This document shows positions 27,182-35,198 of a DNA stretch of 64,000 bases, piece after piece; within the stretch, counting starts at the first letter, position 1, and every line of letters starts with the position of its first letter. Where the stretch lies: positions 2,914,001 to 2,978,000 of the forward strand of contig OZ241346.1 in assembly GCA_965199875.1 (NCBI GenBank). The letters are read 5' to 3'. The notes below the pieces were generated by a model that searched no databases, was not told where the DNA came from, and saw only the letters and a program-made list of their open reading frames with translations. The stretch comes from VXYL01 sp965199875. Lineage in GTDB: Bacteria > Pseudomonadota > Gammaproteobacteria > Pseudomonadales > Azotimanducaceae. The translations under genes were made by a program, and so were the position numbers.

Positions 27182-27270
27182 GGAAGGCCTGATCAAGTGC
27201 CTTTGCGGGGAAAACAACCGCCGTCCCAGAAGGGTTCACGGTCTGCCCGGAACACTTAAACAGAGGTTCC
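27182..27270. mobile_element. 89-bp IS5-like miniature element (MITE) with CTAG duplication
   Basis: The element is bounded by direct CTAG copies at 27178-27181 and 27271-27274. Its ends are imperfect inverted repeats: GGAA-N9-AAGTG from the left, and the same pattern read from the right on the other strand. A CTAG/YTAR target and GGAA-type ends fit the IS5 family. It has no coding capacity. The right CTAG supplies the TAG stop codon of polA. Confidence 0.6.
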
Positions 27271-29961
27271 CTAGTGCGCCTCGTCCCAGTTGTGGCCGGT
27301 GTCGACGTCGACCACCAGCTCGACGGCGAGATTGGCGGCCTCGCGCATCCGTTGCGCGACGTCCCGAGCAACGGCCGCGGCGTCGCATTCGCGCGCTTCC
27401 AGCACCAGTTCGTCGTGGACTTGCAGGATCATGGCGACGTCGAAACGGCTGCTGCGGCAGTACTCGTCGACGGCGATCATCGCCCGTTTGACGATGTCCG
27501 CGGCGGTGCCCTGCATCGGCGCATTGATGGCGGCGCGTTCCGCCGCCTGGCGGCGGATGGCGTGGCGCGCCGAGATGTCCGGCAGGTACAGCCGGCGGCC
27601 GAAGACGGTTTCGACGTAGCCATCCTCGTGGGCTTTGGCGCGCACCCGTTCCATGTAGTCGCGCACCCCGGGATAGCGGGCGAAATAGCGGTCGATGTAG
27701 CCTTGGGCAACGTGCCGGGTAACGCCGAGCTGCTGCGCCAGGCCGAAGGACGACATGCCGTAGATGAGGCCGAAGTTGATGGCCTTGGCGTTGCGCCGCT
27801 GATCGTCGGTGACTTCCTCGGGATGCGCGCCGAACACCTCGGCGGCGGTTGCCCGGTGGATGTCGTCGTCGTGCTCGAACGCTTGCAGCAGCCCGGCGTC
27901 GCGGGATAGGTGCGCCATGATGCGAAGCTCGATCTGCGAGTAGTCCGCGGCGATGAGCAGCTTGCCTTCCGGCGCCACGAAGGCGCGGCGGATGCGCCGC
28001 CCTTCGACGGTGCGGATGGGGATGTTCTGCAAGTTCGGGTCCGCCGAGGACAGGCGCCCGGTAGCCGCCACCGCCTGGTTGTAGGAAGTGTGGACGCGCC
28101 CGGTTCGGGGGTTGATTTCCAGCGGCAGGGAGTCGGTGTAGGTGGACTTCAGCTTCGACAGGGAGCGGTGGTCGAGAATCAGCCGCGGCAGCGCATTGCC
28201 GTGGTCGGCCAGTTCCAGCAGCACGGATTCTTCGGTGGAGCGTTGGCCCTTCTGGGTTTTCTTCAGCACCGGCAGCCCCTGCTCGTCGTAGAGGACTTCC
28301 TGCAACTGCTTGGGCGAGCCGAGATTGAACTCGCGCCCGGCTTCGTGGAATGCGGCGGCGGCCAACTCGCCGATGCGTTCGGCCAGCTCGCTGCTGTGTT
28401 CCGCCAGCAGTTTCGCGTCCACACGCGCCCCTCGGCACTCCATTCTCGACAGCACCGCGAGCAGCGGCCGCTCGATCCGCTCGTACACGGGCTGCAACTC
28501 GCCTTCACCAAGCCTGGCTTGCAGCGTTGCCTGCAGCCGGTTTGCGATGTCGACGCAACGCCCCGCGTAGGCGGCGGCAGCGTCGATGTCGATGGCGTTC
28601 ATGGGCAGCTGCTTGGCGCCCTTGCCGGCGATGGCCTCGAAGCTGGGCGCCTCGACGCCGAGGTACTTGCCGGCGACGTCCGCCAGCTGGTGGCGGCGGG
28701 CGCCGACGCTGTCCAGCACGTAGGACTGCAACATCGTGTCGTTGCCGATGCCAGCAAGGGCGACGCCATAGCGTTCCAGCACGTTCTTGGCGTGCTTCAG
28801 ATCGTGGCCGTGCTTGGCGACCGTGTCGTCTTCAAGCAGCGGCCGGGCGGCTGCCACGAAGTCTGCCCAGGCCAGCTGCGCCGGTGCGCCGACGTAGTCG
28901 TGGCCGACGGGAACGTAGGCCGCCTCCCCGGCATCGATGCCAACGGCAACGCCGACCGGCTGGCTGGCCATGAAACGCGGGCCGACGGCTTCCAGACTCA
29001 ACGTCAGGCTGCCAAGCCGCCGAGCGCGTTGCAGCAAGTCCTGCAAAGCGTCAAGACTGGCAACGACTTCCACGTCCAGATCTTCCAGGCTGGCCGTGGC
29101 TTCTCGGGCGCCGCCAAGTTCGTCGAGCCAGGGCTTGAACTCGTAGCGGCTGAAGTATTCGCGCAGCTTGCCTTCGTCTGCCGCCTGGGGCGCCAGATCG
29201 GCAATGCCGACGTCCAGCTCGACGTCGCAGCGGATTCGCGTCAGCTCCCGGGAAAGAGGCAGCTGGTCCAAGCTGGCGCGCAGGTTTTCGCCGACCTTGC
29301 CCTTGACGTCGCTCGCATGTTCGACGACGCCATCGAGCGAGCCGTACTTCTGCAGCCACCTGGCGGCGGTCTTCGGGCCGACCTTGGCGACGCCGGGAAT
29401 GTTGTCGACGGCGTCTCCCATCAGCGCCAGGTAGTCGACGATCAACTCCGGCGCGACGCCGTACTTGGCGATGACTCCGTCGCGGTCCAGCTCCGTCTCG
29501 GACATCGTGTTCACCAGCGTGACGTGTTCCGAGACCAGCTGCGCCATGTCCTTGTCGCCGGTGGAGATGATGACCCGGCGCCGCGACCGCGTCGCCTGCG
29601 CCGCCAGCGTGCCGATCACGTCGTCGGCTTCGACGCCGCCAACTGCCAAGAGCGGCCAGCCCATCGCCTTCACGATGTCGAAGATGGGCTGTATCTGCAC
29701 CCGCAAGTCGTCCGCCATGCGCGGCCGGTTGGCCTTGTACTCGGCGTACATCTCGTTGCGGAACGTGGGGCCGGAAGCGTCGAAGACCACCGCCACCGGG
29801 CTGCCCTCGAAGTCGCTGGCGAGCTTGCGCAGCATGCCGATGACGCCGCGAATGGCGCCGGTGGGGAAGCCGTCCAGAGTGCGCAGATCCGGCAGCGCGT
29901 GGAAGGCGCGAAACAGGTACGAGGAACCATCTACCAGCAGCAGGGGCTTGTCGGCGACCAT
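27271..29961 (-). CDS. polA: DNA polymerase I, proofreading domain degenerate
   Basis: An 896-residue DNA polymerase I for Okazaki-fragment processing and repair. The 5'-3' exonuclease domain (residues 1-290) is intact, with acidic motifs EADD and STGDKDM. The polymerase domain has motif A DYSQIELRIMAHLS, motif B RRNAKAINFGLIYG and motif C QVHDELVLE. In the 3'-5' exonuclease domain three of the four metal ligands are changed. Against E. coli Asp355, Glu357, Asp424 and Asp501 I read Ser322, Glu324, Ala391 and Cys469. Proofreading should be lost, as in Taq polymerase. ATG 29961 has AAGG eight bases upstream. The stop lies in a CTAG target duplication. Confidence 0.97.
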   Translation of the reverse strand: MVADKPLLLVDGSSYLFRAFHALPDLRTLDGFPTGAIRGVIGMLRKLASDFEGSPVAVVFDASGPTFRNEMYAEYKANRPRMADDLRVQIQPIFDIVKAMGWPLLAVGGVEADDVIGTLAAQATRSRRRVIISTGDKDMAQLVSEHVTLVNTMSETELDRDGVIAKYGVAPELIVDYLALMGDAVDNIPGVAKVGPKTAARWLQKYGSLDGVVEHASDVKGKVGENLRASLDQLPLSRELTRIRCDVELDVGIADLAPQAADEGKLREYFSRYEFKPWLDELGGAREATASLEDLDVEVVASLDALQDLLQRARRLGSLTLSLEAVGPRFMASQPVGVAVGIDAGEAAYVPVGHDYVGAPAQLAWADFVAAARPLLEDDTVAKHGHDLKHAKNVLERYGVALAGIGNDTMLQSYVLDSVGARRHQLADVAGKYLGVEAPSFEAIAGKGAKQLPMNAIDIDAAAAYAGRCVDIANRLQATLQARLGEGELQPVYERIERPLLAVLSRMECRGARVDAKLLAEHSSELAERIGELAAAAFHEAGREFNLGSPKQLQEVLYDEQGLPVLKKTQKGQRSTEESVLLELADHGNALPRLILDHRSLSKLKSTYTDSLPLEINPRTGRVHTSYNQAVAATGRLSSADPNLQNIPIRTVEGRRIRRAFVAPEGKLLIAADYSQIELRIMAHLSRDAGLLQAFEHDDDIHRATAAEVFGAHPEEVTDDQRRNAKAINFGLIYGMSSFGLAQQLGVTRHVAQGYIDRYFARYPGVRDYMERVRAKAHEDGYVETVFGRRLYLPDISARHAIRRQAAERAAINAPMQGTAADIVKRAMIAVDEYCRSSRFDVAMILQVHDELVLEARECDAAAVARDVAQRMREAANLAVELVVDVDTGHNWDEAH

Positions 29962-30551
29962 GGCGATTACCTTTTGCAGGGTTAGGACAACGGAGTTCTC
30001 GCACCATGCTAGCCCGACTTCCGCAACTCGGGCGATTTGAAGTTCTGCGGGCGGTCCGACGCTTGCGGCGTGACCCAACTCGTTGTTTTTCGGTAGCAGG
30101 TCGTTGTTTCGGCGCTGTAGTGCCGACCTTGGTTGTTGACAGCGGAGGCGGAAGGGGCGGGCTGTGCGTCCATATGCGTTGCCGAAGACGCTTCAAGGAC
30201 GGCAAGGAGCACCGCCACTGGAGTCGTTCCTGGCGCTGCCCTGGCGCGAGGCGCACTCGTCCTGCTGCGCCACACGCAGCCCGACGACGAACCAGCGTCT
30301 GCCGCTCCACCAGCTCGGACTGCGACTCCCGAACAGCCGCCACCACGCATGCGCGCCCGGATAGCGGCCTTCGACGGGGGCACGCACGGACGGGCACTCT
30401 TGTAGAGCCGACCTTCCACTGCCACCCGAAAAATCAATCACTTGCGCCAGATTCGGCGCCGAGTGCGGAAGTTGGGCGAGGAGTCGGTCACAAGGTGAAC
30501 CCGTCGACATCCGCCGAGGGTCTATAATCAGTACCCGAATGGAGATGTCCC
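29962..30551. other. 590-bp intergenic region between polA and the island
   Basis: No gene is recognisable. Several short open frames occur on both strands but resemble nothing known and have no ribosome sites. It must carry the divergent promoters of polA (left) and of the deaminase-fold gene (right), the latter with a TATAAT at 30523-30528. It is the left edge of the inferred accessory island. Confidence 0.6.
30523..30528 (+). promoter_or_regulatory. -10 element of the deaminase-fold gene
   Basis: A perfect TATAAT 24 bases before the ATG at 30552. A ribosome site GGAG at 30541-30544 lies between. No good -35 hexamer is visible at 16-18 bases, so the promoter may need an activator or be weak. 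Confidence 0.45.
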
Positions 30552-31592
30552 ATGGCGCAGTTGCTTAGCGACCAGGAAATACGCAGTGTCCTTGGCACGA
30601 TCATCAAGGATGGCGACCCGAGCAGCGTACGGCCGAACTCCTATGTCCTGAGACTGGGTCCGGCTGGCGAATATCTTACGACCGGCAAGGAGTTTCGCCT
30701 CGGCGAGGGTGCTAACGACAAGAAGGGCATCGTCGTCCCTCCGGGCCAATCCGTCGCGCTGACAGCCGTGGAAACCATCGACTTCAGGCGTGAAACCGTA
30801 GCGCGGCACTTCCCCGACTGCGACCTGCACGCCCTCATCAGCCCGACAACCGACCTCCAACGCGAGGGCGTGGTAGCACCAACCACGCAGGTGGACGCGG
30901 GCTACGAGGGAACGCTCAACTGGACGTTGACCAACTCGTCGAGCGAAGAACGGCGCTTTGTGTACAGGGAAAGGCTGTTTCGGGTGACCATTCTCAAACT
31001 TGCCGATGGCGAACGCCCAGCCAGCCTTTACGATGGCGCCTACCAAGGCAAGAAGGGCTACGTGCGCTCGGAGCGGTCCGGCGCCCCTGTTGGCATGCGA
31101 CCCCAAGACTGGGAAGAGTCCACCACCAAAGAAGGGCCGGAAGTGCTGCTCGAACGGCTCATCCAATCCGGCTTCCCTTGGAACGTGCTTGGCACCCGCC
31201 TAAAGACGATCGACAACCAGTTTCAGACCGTGACGAACGAATACGCGGACATTCGGGACTCCATGGAAAGGCTCGAAGGCAACCTTCGCGAGTCCGTCGA
31301 AAGGCTCGAAAGCGACCTTCGCCAGTCCGTCGGGAGGCTCGAAGGTGACGTGCGCGACATACGAAAGGAGTTGGCGCAAGTACCGGACAAGGTGCGCGAG
31401 ATCGTGAAAGACGAGCAATACCGCTGGCTTGGCGGCGCAACGACCCTGGCGATCGGGTTTGGCGGCTTGGTGCTGGCTGCTGTCAAGTCTCCGATCGTGG
31501 CGCAGTGGTTGGACCAGCATGGCAATTGGATTGGCGCCGGCATGGCCGTTGCGGCGCTGCTGGCCACTTGGCTGCTGTTCTGGCGCCGCTAA
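30552..31592 (+). CDS. Membrane-anchored dCTP-deaminase-fold protein with coiled coil
   Basis: A 346-residue protein in three parts. Residues 1-175 resemble the trimeric dCTP deaminase/dUTPase fold: LLSDQEIRSVLG, SYVLRLG, PTTQVDAGYEGTLNW and a YQGKKG tail like the YQGQ end of deaminases. The residue aligned with the catalytic Glu138 of E. coli Dcd is Thr125, and the GRSSLAR loop reads SPTTDLQR, so deamination is doubtful. Residues 225-275 form a coiled coil built from three 11-residue units (ERLEGNLRESV and variants, a 33-bp tandem repeat in DNA). Two C-terminal helices (about 293-313 and 326-345) anchor it. It is a lone gene with its own promoter. Nucleotide sensing at the membrane is speculation; the architecture is seen directly. 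Confidence 0.75.
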   Translation: MAQLLSDQEIRSVLGTIIKDGDPSSVRPNSYVLRLGPAGEYLTTGKEFRLGEGANDKKGIVVPPGQSVALTAVETIDFRRETVARHFPDCDLHALISPTTDLQREGVVAPTTQVDAGYEGTLNWTLTNSSSEERRFVYRERLFRVTILKLADGERPASLYDGAYQGKKGYVRSERSGAPVGMRPQDWEESTTKEGPEVLLERLIQSGFPWNVLGTRLKTIDNQFQTVTNEYADIRDSMERLEGNLRESVERLESDLRQSVGRLEGDVRDIRKELAQVPDKVREIVKDEQYRWLGGATTLAIGFGGLVLAAVKSPIVAQWLDQHGNWIGAGMAVAALLATWLLFWRR

Positions 31593-31696
31593 GGGGTCTC
31601 GCAGCTCGCAGGACGAATCGTGGCACCCGACGCGCGCCCGCGGAACATCCGGCTCGTCAGGCCGGAAAGTGGGCTAGCACCTAGCCGGTCTGCCGC

Positions 31697-33271
31697 TCAC
31701 CGTCGACGCAAGTGGACTCTGCCAACGAACGGGTCCTCTTCGCCGAACTTCGCCATGCCTTGTCCCTCCACCGTGTAGATGCAGTCCATAGTGCCCTTGC
31801 GCAGCGCCTTGGTCACAAACGCATCCAAGTTGATGAAGCGCCGATAGTGGTCGCGGAAGTGCTTGTGGGTCTTCTCGTCCTTGCTGGTGCGGAACTCGAA
31901 GTAGCAGCGTGCGGTGCCTGGCAGATGCTCGGACAAGACGTCCAGGATGGCGGTCTCTTCCTCTTCGGTAATGGCGTGGAAGAAGAAACGGGCGTAGATC
32001 ACCAAGGCGGCGTCGCCGCTTGCGGATCGGATGACGCGGTCCAGGCTGTCCGGCGCCCCCACGTCGACCTCCTCGAAAACGACGTTGTCCAGCTGCTCGA
32101 CTTCGGCGGCCGACGCGTCCTGGCCGACTGCTGGCGCGGCGATGTCCAACCCCAACACCTGGTGCCCAAGCCGCGCGAAGAAAAGCGAATCTCTGCCGTT
32201 CCCGCAGCCGACGTCGATGATCCGGCAAGGCTCCTTCAATTCAACGGCCACGGATGCCGCGAACGAAGACGGTATGGTCGTGTGCTGCCGCTTGTAGAAG
32301 AGCGACCAGTGTTGCTTGATCTTTTCGTGCGTCGCGGTGTCCCTCAAGTTGCGCAGCTGCTTCATCTTGGCACTAACAGCCGGAGTTAGGCGCCACTGGA
32401 ACATCGGGTCGGGAATGGTCCAGCTAGGACCGTATATCAGTTCAAGCAGAGCCTCAGCGTCGTTTGGCACCAAGACGCTACGTCCCTCGAACTCTCTTTG
32501 ACGCAAGGGATAAATCTGATTTCGCGAGAACTTTCCGCCAGCGTTGTACATATAGAGCTCGCTTCCTTCCGTCCATGCCATGAAGACGTCCAGTACCGAA
32601 CCTGCTCTTTGCCAATGGAACTGCGCTCCGCGGGCCGAAACACGCTCGCCCTTCGCCTTGAGCATCGACACCACTTGGCGGAACTCCTGCCATGACGCCT
32701 CGAGCCCGTTCTCATCGGCTAGGAAGCAGACATCGACGTCATCGTCGTGCTTGATGAAGCCGCCGTCGCGCACAAGGCCCAAGAGCGTACCGTAGCACAC
32801 GAAAAAACGTTTGCCGGTAACCTCATGGAAGACGTCGTCACACTCCTCGAGGGCATCGAGCATCTTGTCGATGCTTTCCTGTATCAGCGGTCGAAAAAGA
32901 CGGCCGTTCTTCAGAGAATACCTGTAGCCACCGTCGAGCATTTCCAAGAGCTTGCCGCCGTTGCTGCCGGCATTGTCCACATATGGATTGCAGCCCTTAC
33001 GCACCGGTAGCGGGCGGCCGTTGGCGAGGACGTCGATCCTTGCGTCGTGGGGGAATAGCTGGAACAGTTGAGGGGAAATCGGGAACATGAAGCCGGCCGA
33101 AAGGCATCCGTGCGCTCGTTGGACGTCTGTTCTAGGCACGTCGGCGCGCGCACTGCCGATGAGCGTGGAGCGAACGAGCAACTGTACCTCCACCGCTGCT
33201 TCGCCTTCGCCGTCATCAACGCACCAACCCGACACTCGTCTAGGAGTAACGTGTTCCACACATCCCTTCAT
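31697..33271 (-). CDS. LicD-type nucleotidyltransferase fused to a methyltransferase
   Basis: A 524-residue three-domain protein. Residues 2-90 form a small beta domain of the type attached to polysaccharide enzymes (VSGWCVDD, AGFMFPI). Residues 150-290 are LicD-like, with CYGTLLGLVRDGGFIKHDDDVDV carrying the acidic metal site expected for phosphocholine or phospho-sugar transfer. Residues 348-510 are a class I SAM methyltransferase (IIDVGCGNGRDSLFFARLG). The fusion suggests that it adds and methylates a substituent on a surface glycan, which is inferred. ATG 33271 has GGGGA seven bases upstream; a GTG at 33289 is an alternative. The gene is divergent from the unknown envelope genes that follow. 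Confidence 0.85.
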   Translation of the reverse strand: MKGCVEHVTPRRVSGWCVDDGEGEAAVEVQLLVRSTLIGSARADVPRTDVQRAHGCLSAGFMFPISPQLFQLFPHDARIDVLANGRPLPVRKGCNPYVDNAGSNGGKLLEMLDGGYRYSLKNGRLFRPLIQESIDKMLDALEECDDVFHEVTGKRFFVCYGTLLGLVRDGGFIKHDDDVDVCFLADENGLEASWQEFRQVVSMLKAKGERVSARGAQFHWQRAGSVLDVFMAWTEGSELYMYNAGGKFSRNQIYPLRQREFEGRSVLVPNDAEALLELIYGPSWTIPDPMFQWRLTPAVSAKMKQLRNLRDTATHEKIKQHWSLFYKRQHTTIPSSFAASVAVELKEPCRIIDVGCGNGRDSLFFARLGHQVLGLDIAAPAVGQDASAAEVEQLDNVVFEEVDVGAPDSLDRVIRSASGDAALVIYARFFFHAITEEEETAILDVLSEHLPGTARCYFEFRTSKDEKTHKHFRDHYRRFINLDAFVTKALRKGTMDCIYTVEGQGMAKFGEEDPFVGRVHLRRR

Positions 33272-33659
33272 AAACTGTTCCCCATCCACCTAACGGAGCG
33301 CCACGCTTGTTCCCACGATCGCTCAACCAGTTCGTCCAGATTGCCTCCGTCCGAAGCGGCACTTGCGCTGCCCAGTCGTGCCCGTTGGCCGGCCGAGCCG
33401 CGGTGGTCTCTTGGTCTGCTCGCACGCTTGCGCCGCTCGGCGGAGCTGCGGTAACGCTACCACAGGTTGCGACACAAAGACGGGGGCAAGCGTACGCCAG
33501 CAAACGCCGCCCCGGCGTCCTCCGGCCTTGGAAACCTCGCCCGAAGGTCAAAACACCGTGCAAGTCGCGCACCCAGTGTGGCCGCCAAACCCGAACGCCG
33601 CAGCTCCTCCAAGCGTGGTACATTGCCCGCCACTGCGGAACGGACTTTTGGCGGATACC
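33272..33659. other. 388-bp intergenic region
   Basis: Divergent upstream region of the LicD fusion (left) and the repeat-containing membrane protein (right). Open frames here are extensions or shadows without ribosome sites. No convincing promoter hexamers, hairpins or repeats were found. Confidence 0.5.
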
Positions 33660-34187
33660 ATGCAGCGGTGGCCAGTCTGGGGTTTTGCCGCGATTGCGGC
33701 GGGGTTGACGGTCGGCTTGATGCTGGTTCTACAGCAGCGCTCCGTGCGAGTGGTGCAGCCAGAGCCGTCCCAATCGTCCGCATCGACGGTCGCCGCCAAG
33801 GCGGAGCGCCGACGTGTGGCGGCAAACGGGCACGACGCCGCGGACAGCAGCAGTGTGCTTGAGCCGCAGCAAACCCAAGCAGGGGCGCCGAAACGCGAGA
33901 GCGGCGGCTATCTGGACCCGGACTCGCCGGTCGTCGCAAAGCTCGACACGCCGGCGCAACACGTTGGCGTATTCGTCGCTCCCGACGACGACGCCGGCGC
34001 AGTGCCCACCGCAGTGGCCAAGCATCATGTTGGCGGATTTGCCGACCCCTCTCGATCCGAAGCCGCGAGCGGCTACGTGACGGTGCGCCAGCACATCGGC
34101 GCGTATGTCGACCCACTAGCAGGCGAGCGTTCCGATGGCCGTACAGAAGTCGACATCGGCCCCTACATGGAGCCGGATGGCGGCTGA
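33660..34187 (+). CDS. Membrane-anchored protein with GxYxDP repeats, unknown
   Basis: A 175-residue protein. One N-terminal helix (about residues 8-26, WGFAAIAAGLTVGLMLVL) is followed by a Ser/Ala/Gln-rich linker. The C-terminal half repeats a short motif about five times: GGYLDPD, HVGVFVAPD, HVGGFADPS, HIGAYVDPL and DIGPYMEPD, spaced 25-35 residues apart. The consensus is roughly H-[VI]-G-x-[FY]-x-[DA]-P. ATG 33660 is chosen because the helix begins there. I do not recognise the family; a periplasmic or extracellular face for the repeats is inferred from the positive N-terminus. Confidence 0.6.
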   Translation: MQRWPVWGFAAIAAGLTVGLMLVLQQRSVRVVQPEPSQSSASTVAAKAERRRVAANGHDAADSSSVLEPQQTQAGAPKRESGGYLDPDSPVVAKLDTPAQHVGVFVAPDDDAGAVPTAVAKHHVGGFADPSRSEAASGYVTVRQHIGAYVDPLAGERSDGRTEVDIGPYMEPDGG

Positions 34188-34308
34188 GCCATGTCGACCC
34201 GCAGCCCGGCGTGGGCAAGTTGGAAGGCGTGAGGAACGAGCGGCAGTGTGCCGGATAAGTGTGCCGGATAGAGGTGGGGCCATCTTGGGTGGCTGAAGCG
34301 GCGGCGGG

Positions 34309-34746
34309 ATGGGCGGTGGCTGGAGTGCGCCGCGGTTTGGGCGACTGAACCGCGCGGACGACGACGAGGACGCCGATCCTTGCGGCCTGACGCCGCAGCC
34401 GGCGCGCCCAACGGTTCCATCGCCCCCTCGCTTGTGGGCCAAGTGTCCTATCGCGGCCTTGGATCCGCTGGACCCGACCAGCGCCGCAGAGTCTGCTCTG
34501 GAGGTGGCGAACCTGTTCCAGGAACCCCCCGTAGCCAGCGAGCGCGCCATCTACGACGCCATCCGCCGCGGTCTTCCGCCGAGCGCTTCCGTGGCCGACC
34601 TTGGCGACGCGTTCCGCGACTTCCGCAACCTCGGCTTGTTTTGGCGCGAGCCTGGCGCGATGGGCTTCTGTCGCCCGGCCATTCCCAGCTTGATGGCGTC
34701 GATCCCGGAGGGGCAGGATTCCGCCCTTCTGAAGGCGCGGCGATAG
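34309..34746 (+). CDS. Hypothetical protein, possibly a truncated C-terminal fragment
   Basis: A 145-residue open frame. The first 45 residues are low-complexity. From residue 50 the sequence looks like a genuine folded domain (SALEVANLFQEPP, AIYDAIRRGLP, LGDAFRDFRNLGLFWREPG, FCRPAIPSLM), suggestive of a winged-helix C-terminal end of a larger protein. No convincing ribosome site precedes the ATG. It may be the leftover 3' end of a gene broken during island rearrangement. Function unknown. Confidence 0.35.
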   Translation: MGGGWSAPRFGRLNRADDDEDADPCGLTPQPARPTVPSPPRLWAKCPIAALDPLDPTSAAESALEVANLFQEPPVASERAIYDAIRRGLPPSASVADLGDAFRDFRNLGLFWREPGAMGFCRPAIPSLMASIPEGQDSALLKARR

Positions 34747-34820
34747 CCAAAAAAACCCCTTGCACACGGCCAGCAATCCATGCATATTGGCCACACGGTA
34801 CACGAAACAGGGAACCAACC

Positions 34821-35198
34821 ATGACCAAACTCGGGGCTATCAAGACCGCCGTGGCAACTTTGCTTTTGGTGGCACCGCCGTTGTCCGCGCCTTGGGCGGA
34901 AACCGCTGCCATCGACGCGACCATTTCGCGCACGATGGTAACCACCGACGATCTGTACGGAGGCTGCATGGTGGCTTTGAACGTATCGCCGTCGGACTAC
35001 AACCTGGACTGCCCAAGCGGCAACTGGGTTACCCTCGATTGCGCTGGCGAGCTGACCTCCAAGTCCCAGGGCATGAGGCTGATGGACTCGGCACAGTTGG
35101 CGTTTGTGACGGGCCGCTCCGTGCGCGTCACGGTGGACGACTCCCGCAAGCACAACGGCTGGTGCTTTGCGCAGCGGATCGACGTGCTCGGGGCGTAG
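34821..35198 (+). CDS. Small secreted protein, unknown function
   Basis: A 125-residue exported protein. The signal peptide is MTKLGAIKTAVATLLLVAPP, with cleavage likely after SAPWA. The mature part has four Cys (GGC, LDC, LDC and WCF), which could form disulfides, and a conserved-looking C-terminal half (GNWVTLDCAGELTSKSQG, DSAQLAFVTGRSVRVTVDDS, HNGWCFAQRIDV). Similar small periplasmic proteins exist in other Gammaproteobacteria but have no assigned role. ATG 34821 is preceded by AGGGAA. Confidence 0.65.
   Translation: MTKLGAIKTAVATLLLVAPPLSAPWAETAAIDATISRTMVTTDDLYGGCMVALNVSPSDYNLDCPSGNWVTLDCAGELTSKSQGMRLMDSAQLAFVTGRSVRVTVDDSRKHNGWCFAQRIDVLGA

Noticed and set aside
22760..27217. 1,485-residue minus-strand open frame
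   Set aside because: It crosses the MacB-like permease, the acyl-CoA dehydrogenase, the MFS gene and engB in wrong frames. High G+C makes such long false frames common here.
30133..30405. Possible small gene in the polA/island gap
   Set aside because: No ribosome site, no signal peptide or domain, and competing open frames on the other strand are equally long.
33457..34818. 453-residue minus-strand open frame over the small envelope genes
   Set aside because: It is low-complexity Arg/Pro-rich and opposes the plus-strand genes, which have clear membrane and repeat features.
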